NCBI GenBank assembly: GCA_005889295.1
Contig: VBEY01000232.1
Span: forward strand, 1-40,789
Length of the DNA: 40,789 bases
Direction of reading: 5' to 3'
From: Chloroflexota bacterium
Lineage (GTDB): Bacteria > Chloroflexota > Limnocylindria > P2-11E
Notes under the pieces: generated by a model
Told to the model about the DNA's origin: nothing
The model's input: the letters and a program-made list of their open reading frames with translations, nothing else
Database searches by the model: none
In this document: positions 11,679-19,534 of the stretch, one piece after another
Numbering within the stretch: the first letter of the stretch is position 1
Layout of the letters: the number at the start of each line of letters is the position of its first letter
Position numbers and translations under genes: made by a program

Positions 11679-12310
11679 CGCGAACGGACGTGGCGCCAGA
11701 CGAATAGCGCGACACCGACGACGATCAGGCCTGCCACGATGTAATCGAGACCGCGAAGCTGGTGCTTCAGGTCCTGCCAGTTATCGCCAAGAACCATCCC
11801 GGCCCAGACCAGGAGCATGACCCAGGGCACGGCGCCGACGATCGAGAAGACAAGAAAACGCCAGAGCGGCATGCGCGCGATGCCCGCCGGGACGGAGATA
11901 AAGGTGCGGACGATCGGGAGCATCCGGGAGAAGAGCACCGTCAGATCCCCCCAGCGAGCGAACCAACGGTCAGCGGTCTCGAGATCGTGGGCGCTGATCA
12001 GCACGTAACGTCCGTAGCGCTCGAGGAGAGGACGACCGCCGAACGCCCCGACCGCGTAACTGACCAGTGAGCCGACGGTGTTCCCCAGCACACCGGCGAT
12101 GACCGCGCCCCAGTAGGTCCACTGCGCGCCGGTCAGAGGCTCCACGACCCCTCGGGAGACGCTCCAGCCGGCGAATGGGAGGATCAGCTCGGACGGGATC
12201 GGAATGGCCGCGCTCTCGATGGCCATCGCGATGACCACGCCGACGTAGCCGAAACGGCCGTACAACGAGTCGATGAAGGGAAGGACGAATTGGTCGACGG
12301 CCTCGATCAA
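11675..12310 (-). CDS. DedA-family (SNARE-associated/VTT) membrane protein
   Basis: The protein has 211 residues and about five or six hydrophobic segments. Family signatures are ESAAIPIPSELILPFAGW near residue 32, the G-N-T-V-G-S stretch near residue 76, FSRMLPIVRTFISVPAGIAR near residue 127 (the conserved re-entrant segment with Arg) and GAVPWVMLLVWAG. DedA proteins are proton-coupled membrane proteins. Several translocate phospholipids or undecaprenyl phosphate across the membrane. It is translationally coupled (TTGA) to the PAP2-GH38 fusion, so a role in polyprenyl-phosphate recycling is plausible, although this is inference. The TTG start is 8 bases downstream of a TACGAT -10 box shared with the divergent glycosyltransferase gene. 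Confidence 0.9.
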   Translation of the reverse strand: MIEAVDQFVLPFIDSLYGRFGYVGVVIAMAIESAAIPIPSELILPFAGWSVSRGVVEPLTGAQWTYWGAVIAGVLGNTVGSLVSYAVGAFGGRPLLERYGRYVLISAHDLETADRWFARWGDLTVLFSRMLPIVRTFISVPAGIARMPLWRFLVFSIVGAVPWVMLLVWAGMVLGDNWQDLKHQLRGLDYIVAGLIVVGVALFVWRHVRSR

Positions 12311-12317
12311 GTCTCCG

Positions 12318-12324
12318 TATCGTA
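12318..12324. promoter_or_regulatory. Bidirectional overlapping -10 element (TATCGTA)
   Basis: Only 22 bases separate the divergent starts at 12310 (minus) and 12333 (plus). On the plus strand TATCGT (12318-12323) lies 9 bases before ATG. On the minus strand TACGAT (12324-12319) lies 8 bases before TTG. Both match TANNNT and occupy the same seven bases, so both transcripts would be leaderless or nearly so. Their -35 regions would lie inside the opposite gene. Inferred from sequence. Confidence 0.5.
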
Positions 12325-12332
12325 GTCAAGCC

Positions 12333-13550
12333 ATGTCAGAGACTTCCGCGCTCGCGGCCGACATGCGCCGTGCCCTGCGCGCGCAGGACCGCGCCGACCT
12401 CGTCGTCGGTATCCCGAGCTTCCGCAACGCGGCCACGATCGGCCACGTAACGAAGGCGGCGGCGGAGGGGTTGCGCCGCCACTTCCCCGACAAGCGCGCG
12501 GTGATCGTGAACGCCGACGGCGGCTCCGAGGACGGCACACCCGATCGGGTGCGAGCGTCGGCGGACGGCGTGCCGACGGTCGCGGGCCGCTACGAGGGTC
12601 GGTCCGGCAAGGGCTCGGCCTTCCGCGCGATCTTCGAGGCGGTCGTCCTGCTTGACGCGAAGGCGTGCGCGGTGGTCGACAGCGATCTTCGGAGCATCAC
12701 ACCCGAATGGATCGCGCGCTTGATCGGTCCGGTGGTCCGCGGCGAGGCGGACTACGTCACCCCGCTCTACGCGAGGCACAAACACGATGGGACGATCACC
12801 AACACGATCGCGTACCCGCTCACCCGTGCGCTGTATGGCGCGCGCGTGCGGCAGCCGATCGGAGGCGAGTTCGGTTTTGCTGCCGAGCTCGCGAAGGTCT
12901 ACCTCGGTGAGCCCGTGTGGGACACGGACGTCGCGAAGTTCGGCATCGACATATTCATGACGACGACCGCGCTTGCGCGCCGGGTACGCGTTGCGCAGGC
13001 GTTCCTCGGCGCCAAGATCCACGACCCCAAGGACCCCGGCGCCGACCTCGGGCCGATGTTCACGCAGGTTGTGGGGACCCTGCTGACGCTCGCTCGGAAG
13101 TACGCCGACATCTGGCGTCCGGTGACGGGCTCGCACGATGTTCCGGTGATCGGTGAGATCTCCGCGGTCGAACCTGAGCCGGTGAACGCGAGCGTGCGGG
13201 TGCTGGTCGAGAAGTTCCGCGCCGGCGCGGCGGAGCAGGACAAGGCCTGGGCCGACATTCTTTCGGCCGACACCCGCGACGTCGCGAGAAAGGCCGCCGA
13301 GAGCGGCAACGCCAGCGCGATCGGAGCCCGGTTCTGGGCGAAGGCCGTATACGAGATCGTCGCCGCGGCGAAGAACCGCGACGACACCGAGGTCCTCGCG
13401 CGGGCCATGCTGCCGCTCTACTTCGGGCGCGTCGCGGCCCTCATCGGCGAGGTGCAGGGGCTGGATCAAGCCGGCGCCGAGCGTGTCGTCGAGCAGCAGG
13501 CGCTCGCCTTCGAGCAGACGAAGCCGTACCTCCTGGAGCGCTGGGCCTGA
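12333..13550 (+). CDS. GT-A-fold glycosyltransferase, glucosyl/mannosylglycerate synthase-like
   Basis: This is a 405-residue protein with a nucleotide-sugar-binding start (DLVVGIPSFRNAATIGHVT, near residue 22), NADGGSEDGT, a donor-loop SGKGSAFRAI and the metal-binding DSD at 116-118 in VVDSDLRSITPEW. IGGEFGF and DTDVAKFGIDIF follow. This arrangement resembles retaining GT2/GT78/GT81 enzymes such as mannosylglycerate and glucosyl-phosphoglycerate synthases. The C-terminal 150 residues are helical and unassigned. A GpgS-type enzyme lies in the same operon, so this one may add a second sugar or use another acceptor. The substrate is inferred only. The ATG gives a leaderless transcript from the shared -10 box. 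The stop overlaps the next gene's proposed CTG start. Confidence 0.75.
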   Translation: MSETSALAADMRRALRAQDRADLVVGIPSFRNAATIGHVTKAAAEGLRRHFPDKRAVIVNADGGSEDGTPDRVRASADGVPTVAGRYEGRSGKGSAFRAIFEAVVLLDAKACAVVDSDLRSITPEWIARLIGPVVRGEADYVTPLYARHKHDGTITNTIAYPLTRALYGARVRQPIGGEFGFAAELAKVYLGEPVWDTDVAKFGIDIFMTTTALARRVRVAQAFLGAKIHDPKDPGADLGPMFTQVVGTLLTLARKYADIWRPVTGSHDVPVIGEISAVEPEPVNASVRVLVEKFRAGAAEQDKAWADILSADTRDVARKAAESGNASAIGARFWAKAVYEIVAAAKNRDDTEVLARAMLPLYFGRVAALIGEVQGLDQAGAERVVEQQALAFEQTKPYLLERWA

Positions 13551-15649
13551 CGGCCTCCTTAAAGGAGGACCAGGTCGTCCTCGTCACCGAGGAGGATGGG
13601 GGCCTGCCGCTCGGCGCGATGAGCCCGCTCGGCCTCTACTACCACGACACGCAGTACCTCTCGGGCTACGCCCTCCGCGTGAACGGGTCCCGGCCCCTCC
13701 TGCTGTCGGCGAACACCGAGCAGAACTACGTCGCGACGTTCCAGCTCATGCATTCCGAAGGCGCCGTGCTCGGTACCGCGCGGCACGCCGCCGACACGCT
13801 CTCGATCCGGCGGACGCGTTTTCTCGCGGACGGCCTTCGTGAGCGGATCGGCGTCCTCAACGCAAACGCGCATCCGGTCGACGTGAGCGTCGAGCTCGAA
13901 TTCGAGGCCGCATTCCGGGACATGTTCGCGGTGCGCGCCTACCGCGATCTGAGCCTTGCCCCGCTCGCCTCGACGCGCGGCCCGCGCGAGGGCGGGCTGG
14001 TCTTTGAGCGCGTCGGCCGGGACGGAGTGCGACGGACGACCGAGATCACCCTGCGGCCCGCGCCGGACGCGATCGAAGGGAACATCTTTCGCGTGGCACG
14101 AACGCTCGGGCCGCAGCAGTTCCTGCAGCTGGAGCTTGCGGTCATCCCGCGCGAGGACGGTGCCGCCCCGGCGGCGTCGCCCGATCGGTTCGACGACGCG
14201 ATCGACGCGCTCAACGCTCGTTACCGGAGATTCCTGCGGTCGTGCTCGCGGTACACGACGAGCTCGGAGATGCTCGACGAGGGTCTCATCACCCGGAGCG
14301 CGCTCGACCTGCGGGCGCTGCTCGAGTTCCACCCGAGCGGACCGTATCCGACGGCCGGCATCCCCTGGTACGCGGTGCCCTTCGGTCGCGACGGGCTCAT
14401 CTCGGCGTACCAGACGCTCGGGTGGAATCCCGACATCGCGCGCGGGACGCTCCGCCTTCTCGCGAGCTACCAGGGCCACAAGGTCGACGACTTCACCGAA
14501 GAGGAGCCCGGGAAGATCTTCCACGAGCTCAGGCGAGGCGAGCTCGCGCGGCTTGGCGAGGTCCCGCATCACCCCTACTACGGGTCGGTCGACGCGACAC
14601 CGCTCTTCGCACTCGTCTTCGCGGAGACAGTGAAATGGACGGCCGATCGCGCGCTGTGGCGGGATCTGCTTCCCGCGGCGGAGCGGGCCCTCACGTGGTG
14701 CGACACCTACGGCGATCCCGACAAAGACGGCTATGTCGAATATGGCCACCGCCCCGGCGAGATGCGCAGCCAGGGTTGGAAGGACTCGGCGCAATCGCTC
14801 TCGGATCCCGACGGGAAGTGGTCGAAGCTTCCTGCCGCGCTCGTCGAGGTGCAGGCGTACGTCTACGCCGCGAAGATGGGCGTTGCCGATCTCTACGAGG
14901 TCGACGGCGACCGGACGCGCGCCGATCGCCTTCGCGGCGAGGCGAATGAGCTGCGGATCCGTTTCGAGCGCGACTTCTGGATGGAAGCCCAGCAGTGCTA
15001 CGCGCAGGCCCTCGACGGCGACAAGAAGCAGGTCCCTGCTGTGACGAGCAACGCCGGGCATGCCCTCTGGTGCGGGATCGCGAGTCCCGAGCGCGCGGCC
15101 GCAGTCACCCGACGGCTCATGGAGCTCGACATGTACACGGGTTGGGGCATCCGGACGCTCTCCAGCAAGTACCCGACGTACAACCCGATGAGCTATCACA
15201 ACGGGTCGGTCTGGCCGCACGACAACTCCCTGATCGTCCAGGGTTTCGCGCGTTACGGCCACCGCGAGGAGGCCGCCGAGGTCGTGGGCGCGCTGATCGA
15301 GGCCGGTCGCCGCTTTCCGAACTCGCAGCTTCCCGAGCTCTGGTGCGGTTTTCAGAGGGACCTCCGCTTCTCATCGCGGCCCGCCGACTACCTGGTCTCG
15401 TGCATCCCCCAGGCGTGGTCTGCCGGGATGGTCTTTCTCTGTCTGCGGGCGCTTCTCGGGATGCAGCCGGACCTGAACACGCAGCAGCTGCTCCTCGATC
15501 CCGCGCTCCCACCATGGCTCGATCGCATCGACGTCCGGGACATGAGGATCTTCGATTCGCGCGTCACCTTCCGCGTCCGGCGGAGCCAGCGCGGCGACCG
15601 CATCGTGGGCGGTCGTGGCCGAGTCACGAGGGCGGCTGCCACCGCGTGA
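13547..15649 (+). CDS. Glycogen-debranching-type glycosidase (GDE N-terminal domain + (alpha/alpha)6 barrel)
   Basis: This is a 700-residue two-domain glycosidase. The N-terminal GDE_N-like beta domain (about 1-210) starts LKEDQVVLVTEEDG and continues GLYYHDTQYLSGYALRVNG. The (alpha/alpha)6 toroid has GIPWYAVPFGRDGL, SQGWKDSAQSL (likely acid Asp), EVQAYVYAAKMG, GHALWCGI and NPMSYHNGSVWPHDN. Relatives include amylo-alpha-1,6-glucosidases and GH63 glucosyl/mannosylglycerate hydrolases. In this operon it could trim a glucosylglycerate-type product. The first ATG (13619) would cut off 24 conserved residues. The CTG at 13547 keeps them and overlaps the upstream stop as CTGA. A strong AAAGGAGG lies at 13561, inside the reading frame. 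The true start is therefore uncertain; the stop is firm. Confidence 0.82.
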   Translation: MTASLKEDQVVLVTEEDGGLPLGAMSPLGLYYHDTQYLSGYALRVNGSRPLLLSANTEQNYVATFQLMHSEGAVLGTARHAADTLSIRRTRFLADGLRERIGVLNANAHPVDVSVELEFEAAFRDMFAVRAYRDLSLAPLASTRGPREGGLVFERVGRDGVRRTTEITLRPAPDAIEGNIFRVARTLGPQQFLQLELAVIPREDGAAPAASPDRFDDAIDALNARYRRFLRSCSRYTTSSEMLDEGLITRSALDLRALLEFHPSGPYPTAGIPWYAVPFGRDGLISAYQTLGWNPDIARGTLRLLASYQGHKVDDFTEEEPGKIFHELRRGELARLGEVPHHPYYGSVDATPLFALVFAETVKWTADRALWRDLLPAAERALTWCDTYGDPDKDGYVEYGHRPGEMRSQGWKDSAQSLSDPDGKWSKLPAALVEVQAYVYAAKMGVADLYEVDGDRTRADRLRGEANELRIRFERDFWMEAQQCYAQALDGDKKQVPAVTSNAGHALWCGIASPERAAAVTRRLMELDMYTGWGIRTLSSKYPTYNPMSYHNGSVWPHDNSLIVQGFARYGHREEAAEVVGALIEAGRRFPNSQLPELWCGFQRDLRFSSRPADYLVSCIPQAWSAGMVFLCLRALLGMQPDLNTQQLLLDPALPPWLDRIDVRDMRIFDSRVTFRVRRSQRGDRIVGGRGRVTRAAATA
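13561..13568 (+). promoter_or_regulatory. Strong Shine-Dalgarno AAAGGAGG without a canonical start nearby
   Basis: AAAGGAGG lies 14 bases after the proposed CTG start at 13547 and about 50 bases before the first in-frame ATG (13619). No ATG, GTG or TTG follows at the normal 5-10 base distance in the conserved frame. It may drive initiation at a non-canonical codon or simply encode Lys-Glu. Confidence 0.3.
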
Positions 15650-16863
15650 CGCGCCGGCGTCGACGCGTCGTCCTCGTCCACTACACCGCTCCCTCGATCC
15701 TCGGCGGTGTGGAGCAGGTGATGGGTGCGCATGCGACCGCGCTGCTTGAGGCGGGCGCCGACGTGACCATCGTCGCCGGGCGCGGCCGCGCGCCGCGCGG
15801 CGTGCGTATGACCCGCATCGGAGAGGTCGACTCCAGGAACAAGCGTGTGCTGCGCGACTTTCGATCTCTCGCGCAGGGCGAGCGCACGAAGGCGCACGAC
15901 GCTTTGGTCGAGAGGCTCGTGCGCAAGCTACGACCGATCGTCGCGAAGGCGGACCGGGTTGTCGTCCACAACGTCCTGACCATGCACAAGGACCTCGCGC
16001 TCACGGAGGCGCTCGTCCGACTTGCGCGCGACCGCCCCGGCGTCGTGATCGCGTGGACGCATGACCTCGCCTGGTCCGACCCGCAATACGCGAACGAGCG
16101 CCATCCCGGCGACCCGTGGGGTCTCATCGCCCGCGCCCACCCAGGTATTCGCTACGTCGCCGTGTCGGACGAGCGGGCGGACCAGCTGGCCGCGCTCGCG
16201 GGTCTGCGGCGCGAGGGTGTGGCGGTGGTCCCGAACGGCGTCGACATCGCGGCGGCGCTCGGCCTTTCTTCGGCCGGGGCGCGGATCGCCGAGCGGCTCG
16301 ACCTCTACCGCGCCGATCCGCTTCTCGTGCTGCCCGCCCGGCTCACTCGACGAAAGCGCATCGAGGCCGCCATCGCGGCGACGGCCGCGCTCCGGGGACG
16401 AGGTCACGCCGCGATGCTCGTCGTGACCGGCCCACCCGGACCGCACAACCCGGCCAACGCTGGCTACCTCGCCGAGCTCAGCGCGCTCGCCAAGCAGGTC
16501 GAGGGGGTCCACCTCTTTCACGAGCTCGGGCTCAGGGCGCCGTATCGAGTCATCGCGGACATGTACGCACTCGCCGATGCGCTTGTACTGCCCAGCCAGA
16601 GCGAGGGGTTCGGGATCCCGTTGCTCGAAGCCGCACTCCATCGCCTGCCCATCGTGTGCAGCGACCTCGCCACGCTGCGCGCGCTCGCCGGCGATGCGGC
16701 GACCTACGTGCCGCCGGACGCGTCGGGCGAGGTGATTGCGGACGCGATCGAGCGATCGTTGGGTGAGCCCGGACCTCGCTTTCGCGCGCGGGTGCGCGCG
16801 ATGGCCTGGTCGCGAGTCCTCAAAGAGCGCGTGGTCCCACTCGTGCTTGAGGGAACCGCATGA
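15646..16863 (+). CDS. GT4-family glycosyltransferase
   Basis: This 405-residue GT-B enzyme has an N-terminal Rossmann domain with GGVEQVMGAHATALLEAGADV near residue 20, a linker with VVPNGVD, the C-terminal donor domain with LLVLPARLTRRKRIEAAI, and the EX7E signature SEGFGIPLLEA near residue 325. GT4 enzymes are retaining and commonly use GDP-mannose or UDP-glucose. The gene overlaps the debranching-type glycosidase (GTGA) and the GpgS fusion (ATGA). A role adding mannose or glucose to the GpgS product is plausible by analogy with mannosylglucosyl-phosphoglycerate synthesis in Petrotoga. Specificity cannot be read from sequence. GTG at 15646 is chosen because it gives a normal N-terminus (VTRRRRRVVLVHYTAP) and the standard coupling overlap. 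Confidence 0.85.
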   Translation: MTRRRRRVVLVHYTAPSILGGVEQVMGAHATALLEAGADVTIVAGRGRAPRGVRMTRIGEVDSRNKRVLRDFRSLAQGERTKAHDALVERLVRKLRPIVAKADRVVVHNVLTMHKDLALTEALVRLARDRPGVVIAWTHDLAWSDPQYANERHPGDPWGLIARAHPGIRYVAVSDERADQLAALAGLRREGVAVVPNGVDIAAALGLSSAGARIAERLDLYRADPLLVLPARLTRRKRIEAAIAATAALRGRGHAAMLVVTGPPGPHNPANAGYLAELSALAKQVEGVHLFHELGLRAPYRVIADMYALADALVLPSQSEGFGIPLLEAALHRLPIVCSDLATLRALAGDAATYVPPDASGEVIADAIERSLGEPGPRFRARVRAMAWSRVLKERVVPLVLEGTA

Positions 16864-18683
16864 AGGTCCTCGTTGCGATCACCGATCCCGAGCGCGAGAG
16901 CGGACTCCTCGAGACGGCGGCCGCGCTCGCCTGCGAGGGCGAGGTCGTGGTCGCCTCGGCGATCGAGGTCACCGGTGACGCGACGCTCGCCTCCGCGCAA
17001 CCCGAGGCACGCGCTCGGCGCCGAGCCCTCGACGCCCTCGCGGGCGAGCTCCCGGGCCGGCACCTCCGAAGCCTCGTGACGGTCGCGCGCGTCGGCTGGG
17101 ATGCCATTCGCGAGGCCTGCGCGACCGAGCGGCCGGACCTGCTCGTCATTGGTTGGCGCCGCCCCGGATGGGACGTGCTCGGGACCACGATCGAGGAGAT
17201 CCTGCGCCTGCCGCCGTGCGACCTCGCAGTGGTGAAGGGTCGACCGGCGCACGCCAAACGCATCCTCGTGCCGGTCCGCGGCGGCAGGTACGCGCAGCTC
17301 GCCGCGCGACTCGGGATCGAGCTGGCGCGATCGCAAGGCGGTTCGGTGACTCTGCTTCACGTCGCCGAGCGGGGCGGCGGCAAGAAGCCGCAAACGCTCT
17401 ACCAGCTCCTCGGCGAGCGCGCGTACGACGAGCGCGTGGAGCGGCTTGTCACACGATCGGGCGATCCCGCGAAGGTGATCCGGGACGAGCTGTCCGAGCA
17501 CGACGCGATCGTGTTTGGCGCCACCGGTCGCGAAGGCGCTCGTGACCCGCTCGGCCCCGTCGGCCAGGCGATCATCGGTGAAGCCCGCAACGCGGTTGTC
17601 GTCCGCACCAGCGCGCCGCTCGCCTCGCCGGTGTTCGTCGAGCGGACTCGTCTGCCGGCGGAACGTGCCGAACGCAGTCGCGTTCTGGGGGAGATCGTCG
17701 ACAAGTGGTTCGCCGAGAACACATTCAGTTCCACCGAGTTCGCAGACCTCCGCCGGCTCGTCGAGGCAAAAGAGCGGCAGGGGATCCGGATCTCGGTCGG
17801 CCTCCCGACGCTCAACGAGGAGGCCACGATCCGCAAGGTCATCCGGGCCATTCGCTCGCGTCTCGTCGAGCGTTTTCCGCTGGTCGACGAGCTCGTCGTG
17901 GTCGACTCGCGCTCGGATGACCGCACGCGCGAGATCGCGAGAGAAGAGGGCGTGCCTGTCTTCATCCACGACGAAATCCTCCCGGAGCTCGGGAGTTACC
18001 GCGGGAAAGGCGAGGCTCTCTGGAAGAGCCTGCATGTGCTGACTGGCGACATCGTTGTGTGGATCGATACCGACGTCACCAGCGCCCATCCGAAGTTCGT
18101 TTACGGCATCGTCGGTCCCTTGCTGATGCGGCCGGATCTGCAATTCGTGAAGGCTTTTTACCAGCGACCACTCCATATCGGAGACGAGCTGCAGGCGACC
18201 GGGGGCGGCCGCGTGACCGAGCTCGCGGCGCGCCCGATCCTGAACCTGTTCTTTCCCGAGCTGTCGGGGATCGTCCAGCCGCTTTCCGGCGAGCAGGCCG
18301 GACGACGGACGTTGCTCGAGCAGCTCCCCTTCTTCTCGGGCTACGGCGTCGAGACCGGTCTTCTCGTTGACACGTTGCAGCGCACAGGTCTCGGTGCGAT
18401 CGGGCAGGTGGACATGAAGCAGCGCATCCATCGGAACCAGTCGCTCTACGACCTGTCGAAAATGAGCTTCGAGATCCTTCAGGTCGCGATCAAACGAGTG
18501 GGCGAGGCGCACGGTGCGAATCTGCTCGAGGAGGCCAACTTCACGATGAAGCTCATCGCGGCGGGCGGCGGCAAGCTCCACCTCGAGATGCACGACATCA
18601 TCGACGTGGAGCGCCCGCCGATGGCGACGATCCCGGCATATCAGGCGAGGCGTAGCGCCGCGCTCGATACTGCCACCGGTTGA
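16860..18683 (+). CDS. Usp-Usp-glucosyl-3-phosphoglycerate synthase fusion
   Basis: The protein has 607 residues. Residues 1-128 and 132-258 are two universal-stress-protein domains (MKVLVAITDPE; KRILVPVRGG; VFGATGREG near 218-226; GQAIIGEARNAVVVRTSAP at the second domain's end). Residues 308-545 match GpgS: VGLPTLNEEATIRKVI, DELVVVDSRSDDRT, RGKGEALWKSL, the metal-binding DTD at 403-405, KAFYQRPL, TGGGRVTELAARPIL, QPLSGEQAGRR, GYGVETGLLVD and the RIHRNQSL histidine. GpgS transfers glucose from an NDP-glucose to 3-phosphoglycerate, the first step to glucosylglycerate or methylglucose lipopolysaccharide. The Usp pair may sense ATP or stress and regulate the synthase, which is inference. It overlaps both neighbours by 4 bases (ATGA, TTGA). 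No separate phosphatase (GpgP) is visible. Confidence 0.87.
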   Translation: MKVLVAITDPERESGLLETAAALACEGEVVVASAIEVTGDATLASAQPEARARRRALDALAGELPGRHLRSLVTVARVGWDAIREACATERPDLLVIGWRRPGWDVLGTTIEEILRLPPCDLAVVKGRPAHAKRILVPVRGGRYAQLAARLGIELARSQGGSVTLLHVAERGGGKKPQTLYQLLGERAYDERVERLVTRSGDPAKVIRDELSEHDAIVFGATGREGARDPLGPVGQAIIGEARNAVVVRTSAPLASPVFVERTRLPAERAERSRVLGEIVDKWFAENTFSSTEFADLRRLVEAKERQGIRISVGLPTLNEEATIRKVIRAIRSRLVERFPLVDELVVVDSRSDDRTREIAREEGVPVFIHDEILPELGSYRGKGEALWKSLHVLTGDIVVWIDTDVTSAHPKFVYGIVGPLLMRPDLQFVKAFYQRPLHIGDELQATGGGRVTELAARPILNLFFPELSGIVQPLSGEQAGRRTLLEQLPFFSGYGVETGLLVDTLQRTGLGAIGQVDMKQRIHRNQSLYDLSKMSFEILQVAIKRVGEAHGANLLEEANFTMKLIAAGGGKLHLEMHDIIDVERPPMATIPAYQARRSAALDTATG

Positions 18684-19534
18684 AGGTCCTTCGCTCCGTC
18701 GCAGAGGCCCGCGCGTTCCGCACGGCGTCGGCCACGGCCTCCATCGGGTTTGTCCCAACCATGGGTGCGCTCCATGAGGGACACGCCTCGCTCATCGCAC
18801 GTGCCGTCCGGGAGAACGACCTCGCGGTGGTCTCGATCTTCGTGAATCCCACGCAGTTCGGCCCGCAGGAGGACTTCGGGGCGTACCCGCGCGATGAGCC
18901 GGCCGATCTCGCAGCGTGCGAGCGCCTCGGGGCCACGATGGTCTTTGCGCCGACCGTCGACGAGCTGTACCCCGCGGGCGACGCGACCCGCGTGCAGCCC
19001 GGCCCGATCGCTGCGCGTCTCGAGGGCGCCGCGCGACCGGGGCACTTTGTAGGAGTGGCGACCGTTTTGACGAAGCTGTTCGCGATCGTGCGTCCCGACG
19101 TCGCGTACTTCGGCCAGAAGGACTTTCAGCAGCTCCGCGTGGTCCAGACCGTCGCCCGCGATCTCCGGCTCGCCGTCCGCATCGCCGGATGCCCCACCGT
19201 GCGGGACCCCGATGGACTCGCGATAAGTTCGCGCAACCGCTACCTCTCGGCGGAGCATCGCCGGAGCGCTCTCGCGCTCTCGCGGGCGTTGCGGGCGACG
19301 GAAGAGATGTGGTCTCGCGGCGAACGCGATCCCGCGAAGCTGCGCGAGCACCTCAAGCGCCTCGCGGCGGGCCCGGGCGTTGGGCTCGAATATGTGTCCG
19401 TGGCCGATCCGCTCACCCTCGACGAGCTCGACCGTCCGGCCGACCGTGCTCTCATCTCGCTCGCGGCGCGTGTCGACGGGACGCGGCTCATCGACAACGT
19501 GCTTGTCGGTATCGCGCTCGAGGCGCTCCCGTGA
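18680..19534 (+). CDS. panC: Pantothenate synthetase
   Basis: The protein has 284 residues, the usual PanC length. It condenses pantoate with beta-alanine using ATP via a pantoyl-adenylate. Motifs are FVPTMGALHEGH (24-35, the HIGH-like ATP site), VSIFVNPTQFGP, RPGHFVGVATVLTKLF, YFGQKDFQQ and AISSRNRYLS (KMSKS-like). No key residue is missing. It starts at TTG (18680), overlapping the GpgS stop as TTGA, and MKVLRSVAEA matches the normal N-terminus. It lies in a glycoside operon and not beside panB/panE, which are 4 kb away on the other strand. Confidence 0.97.
   Translation: MKVLRSVAEARAFRTASATASIGFVPTMGALHEGHASLIARAVRENDLAVVSIFVNPTQFGPQEDFGAYPRDEPADLAACERLGATMVFAPTVDELYPAGDATRVQPGPIAARLEGAARPGHFVGVATVLTKLFAIVRPDVAYFGQKDFQQLRVVQTVARDLRLAVRIAGCPTVRDPDGLAISSRNRYLSAEHRRSALALSRALRATEEMWSRGERDPAKLREHLKRLAAGPGVGLEYVSVADPLTLDELDRPADRALISLAARVDGTRLIDNVLVGIALEALP

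Noticed and set aside
13559-15262. Minus-strand open frame of about 567 codons opposite the debranching-type glycosidase
   Set aside because: Arg-rich shadow without recognisable motifs. The plus-strand gene is certain.
16704-18758. Long minus-strand open frame of about 684 codons opposite the GT4, GpgS and panC genes
   Set aside because: It lies antisense to clearly recognised genes, spans three of them, has no domain or motif, and is expected from high third-position GC.
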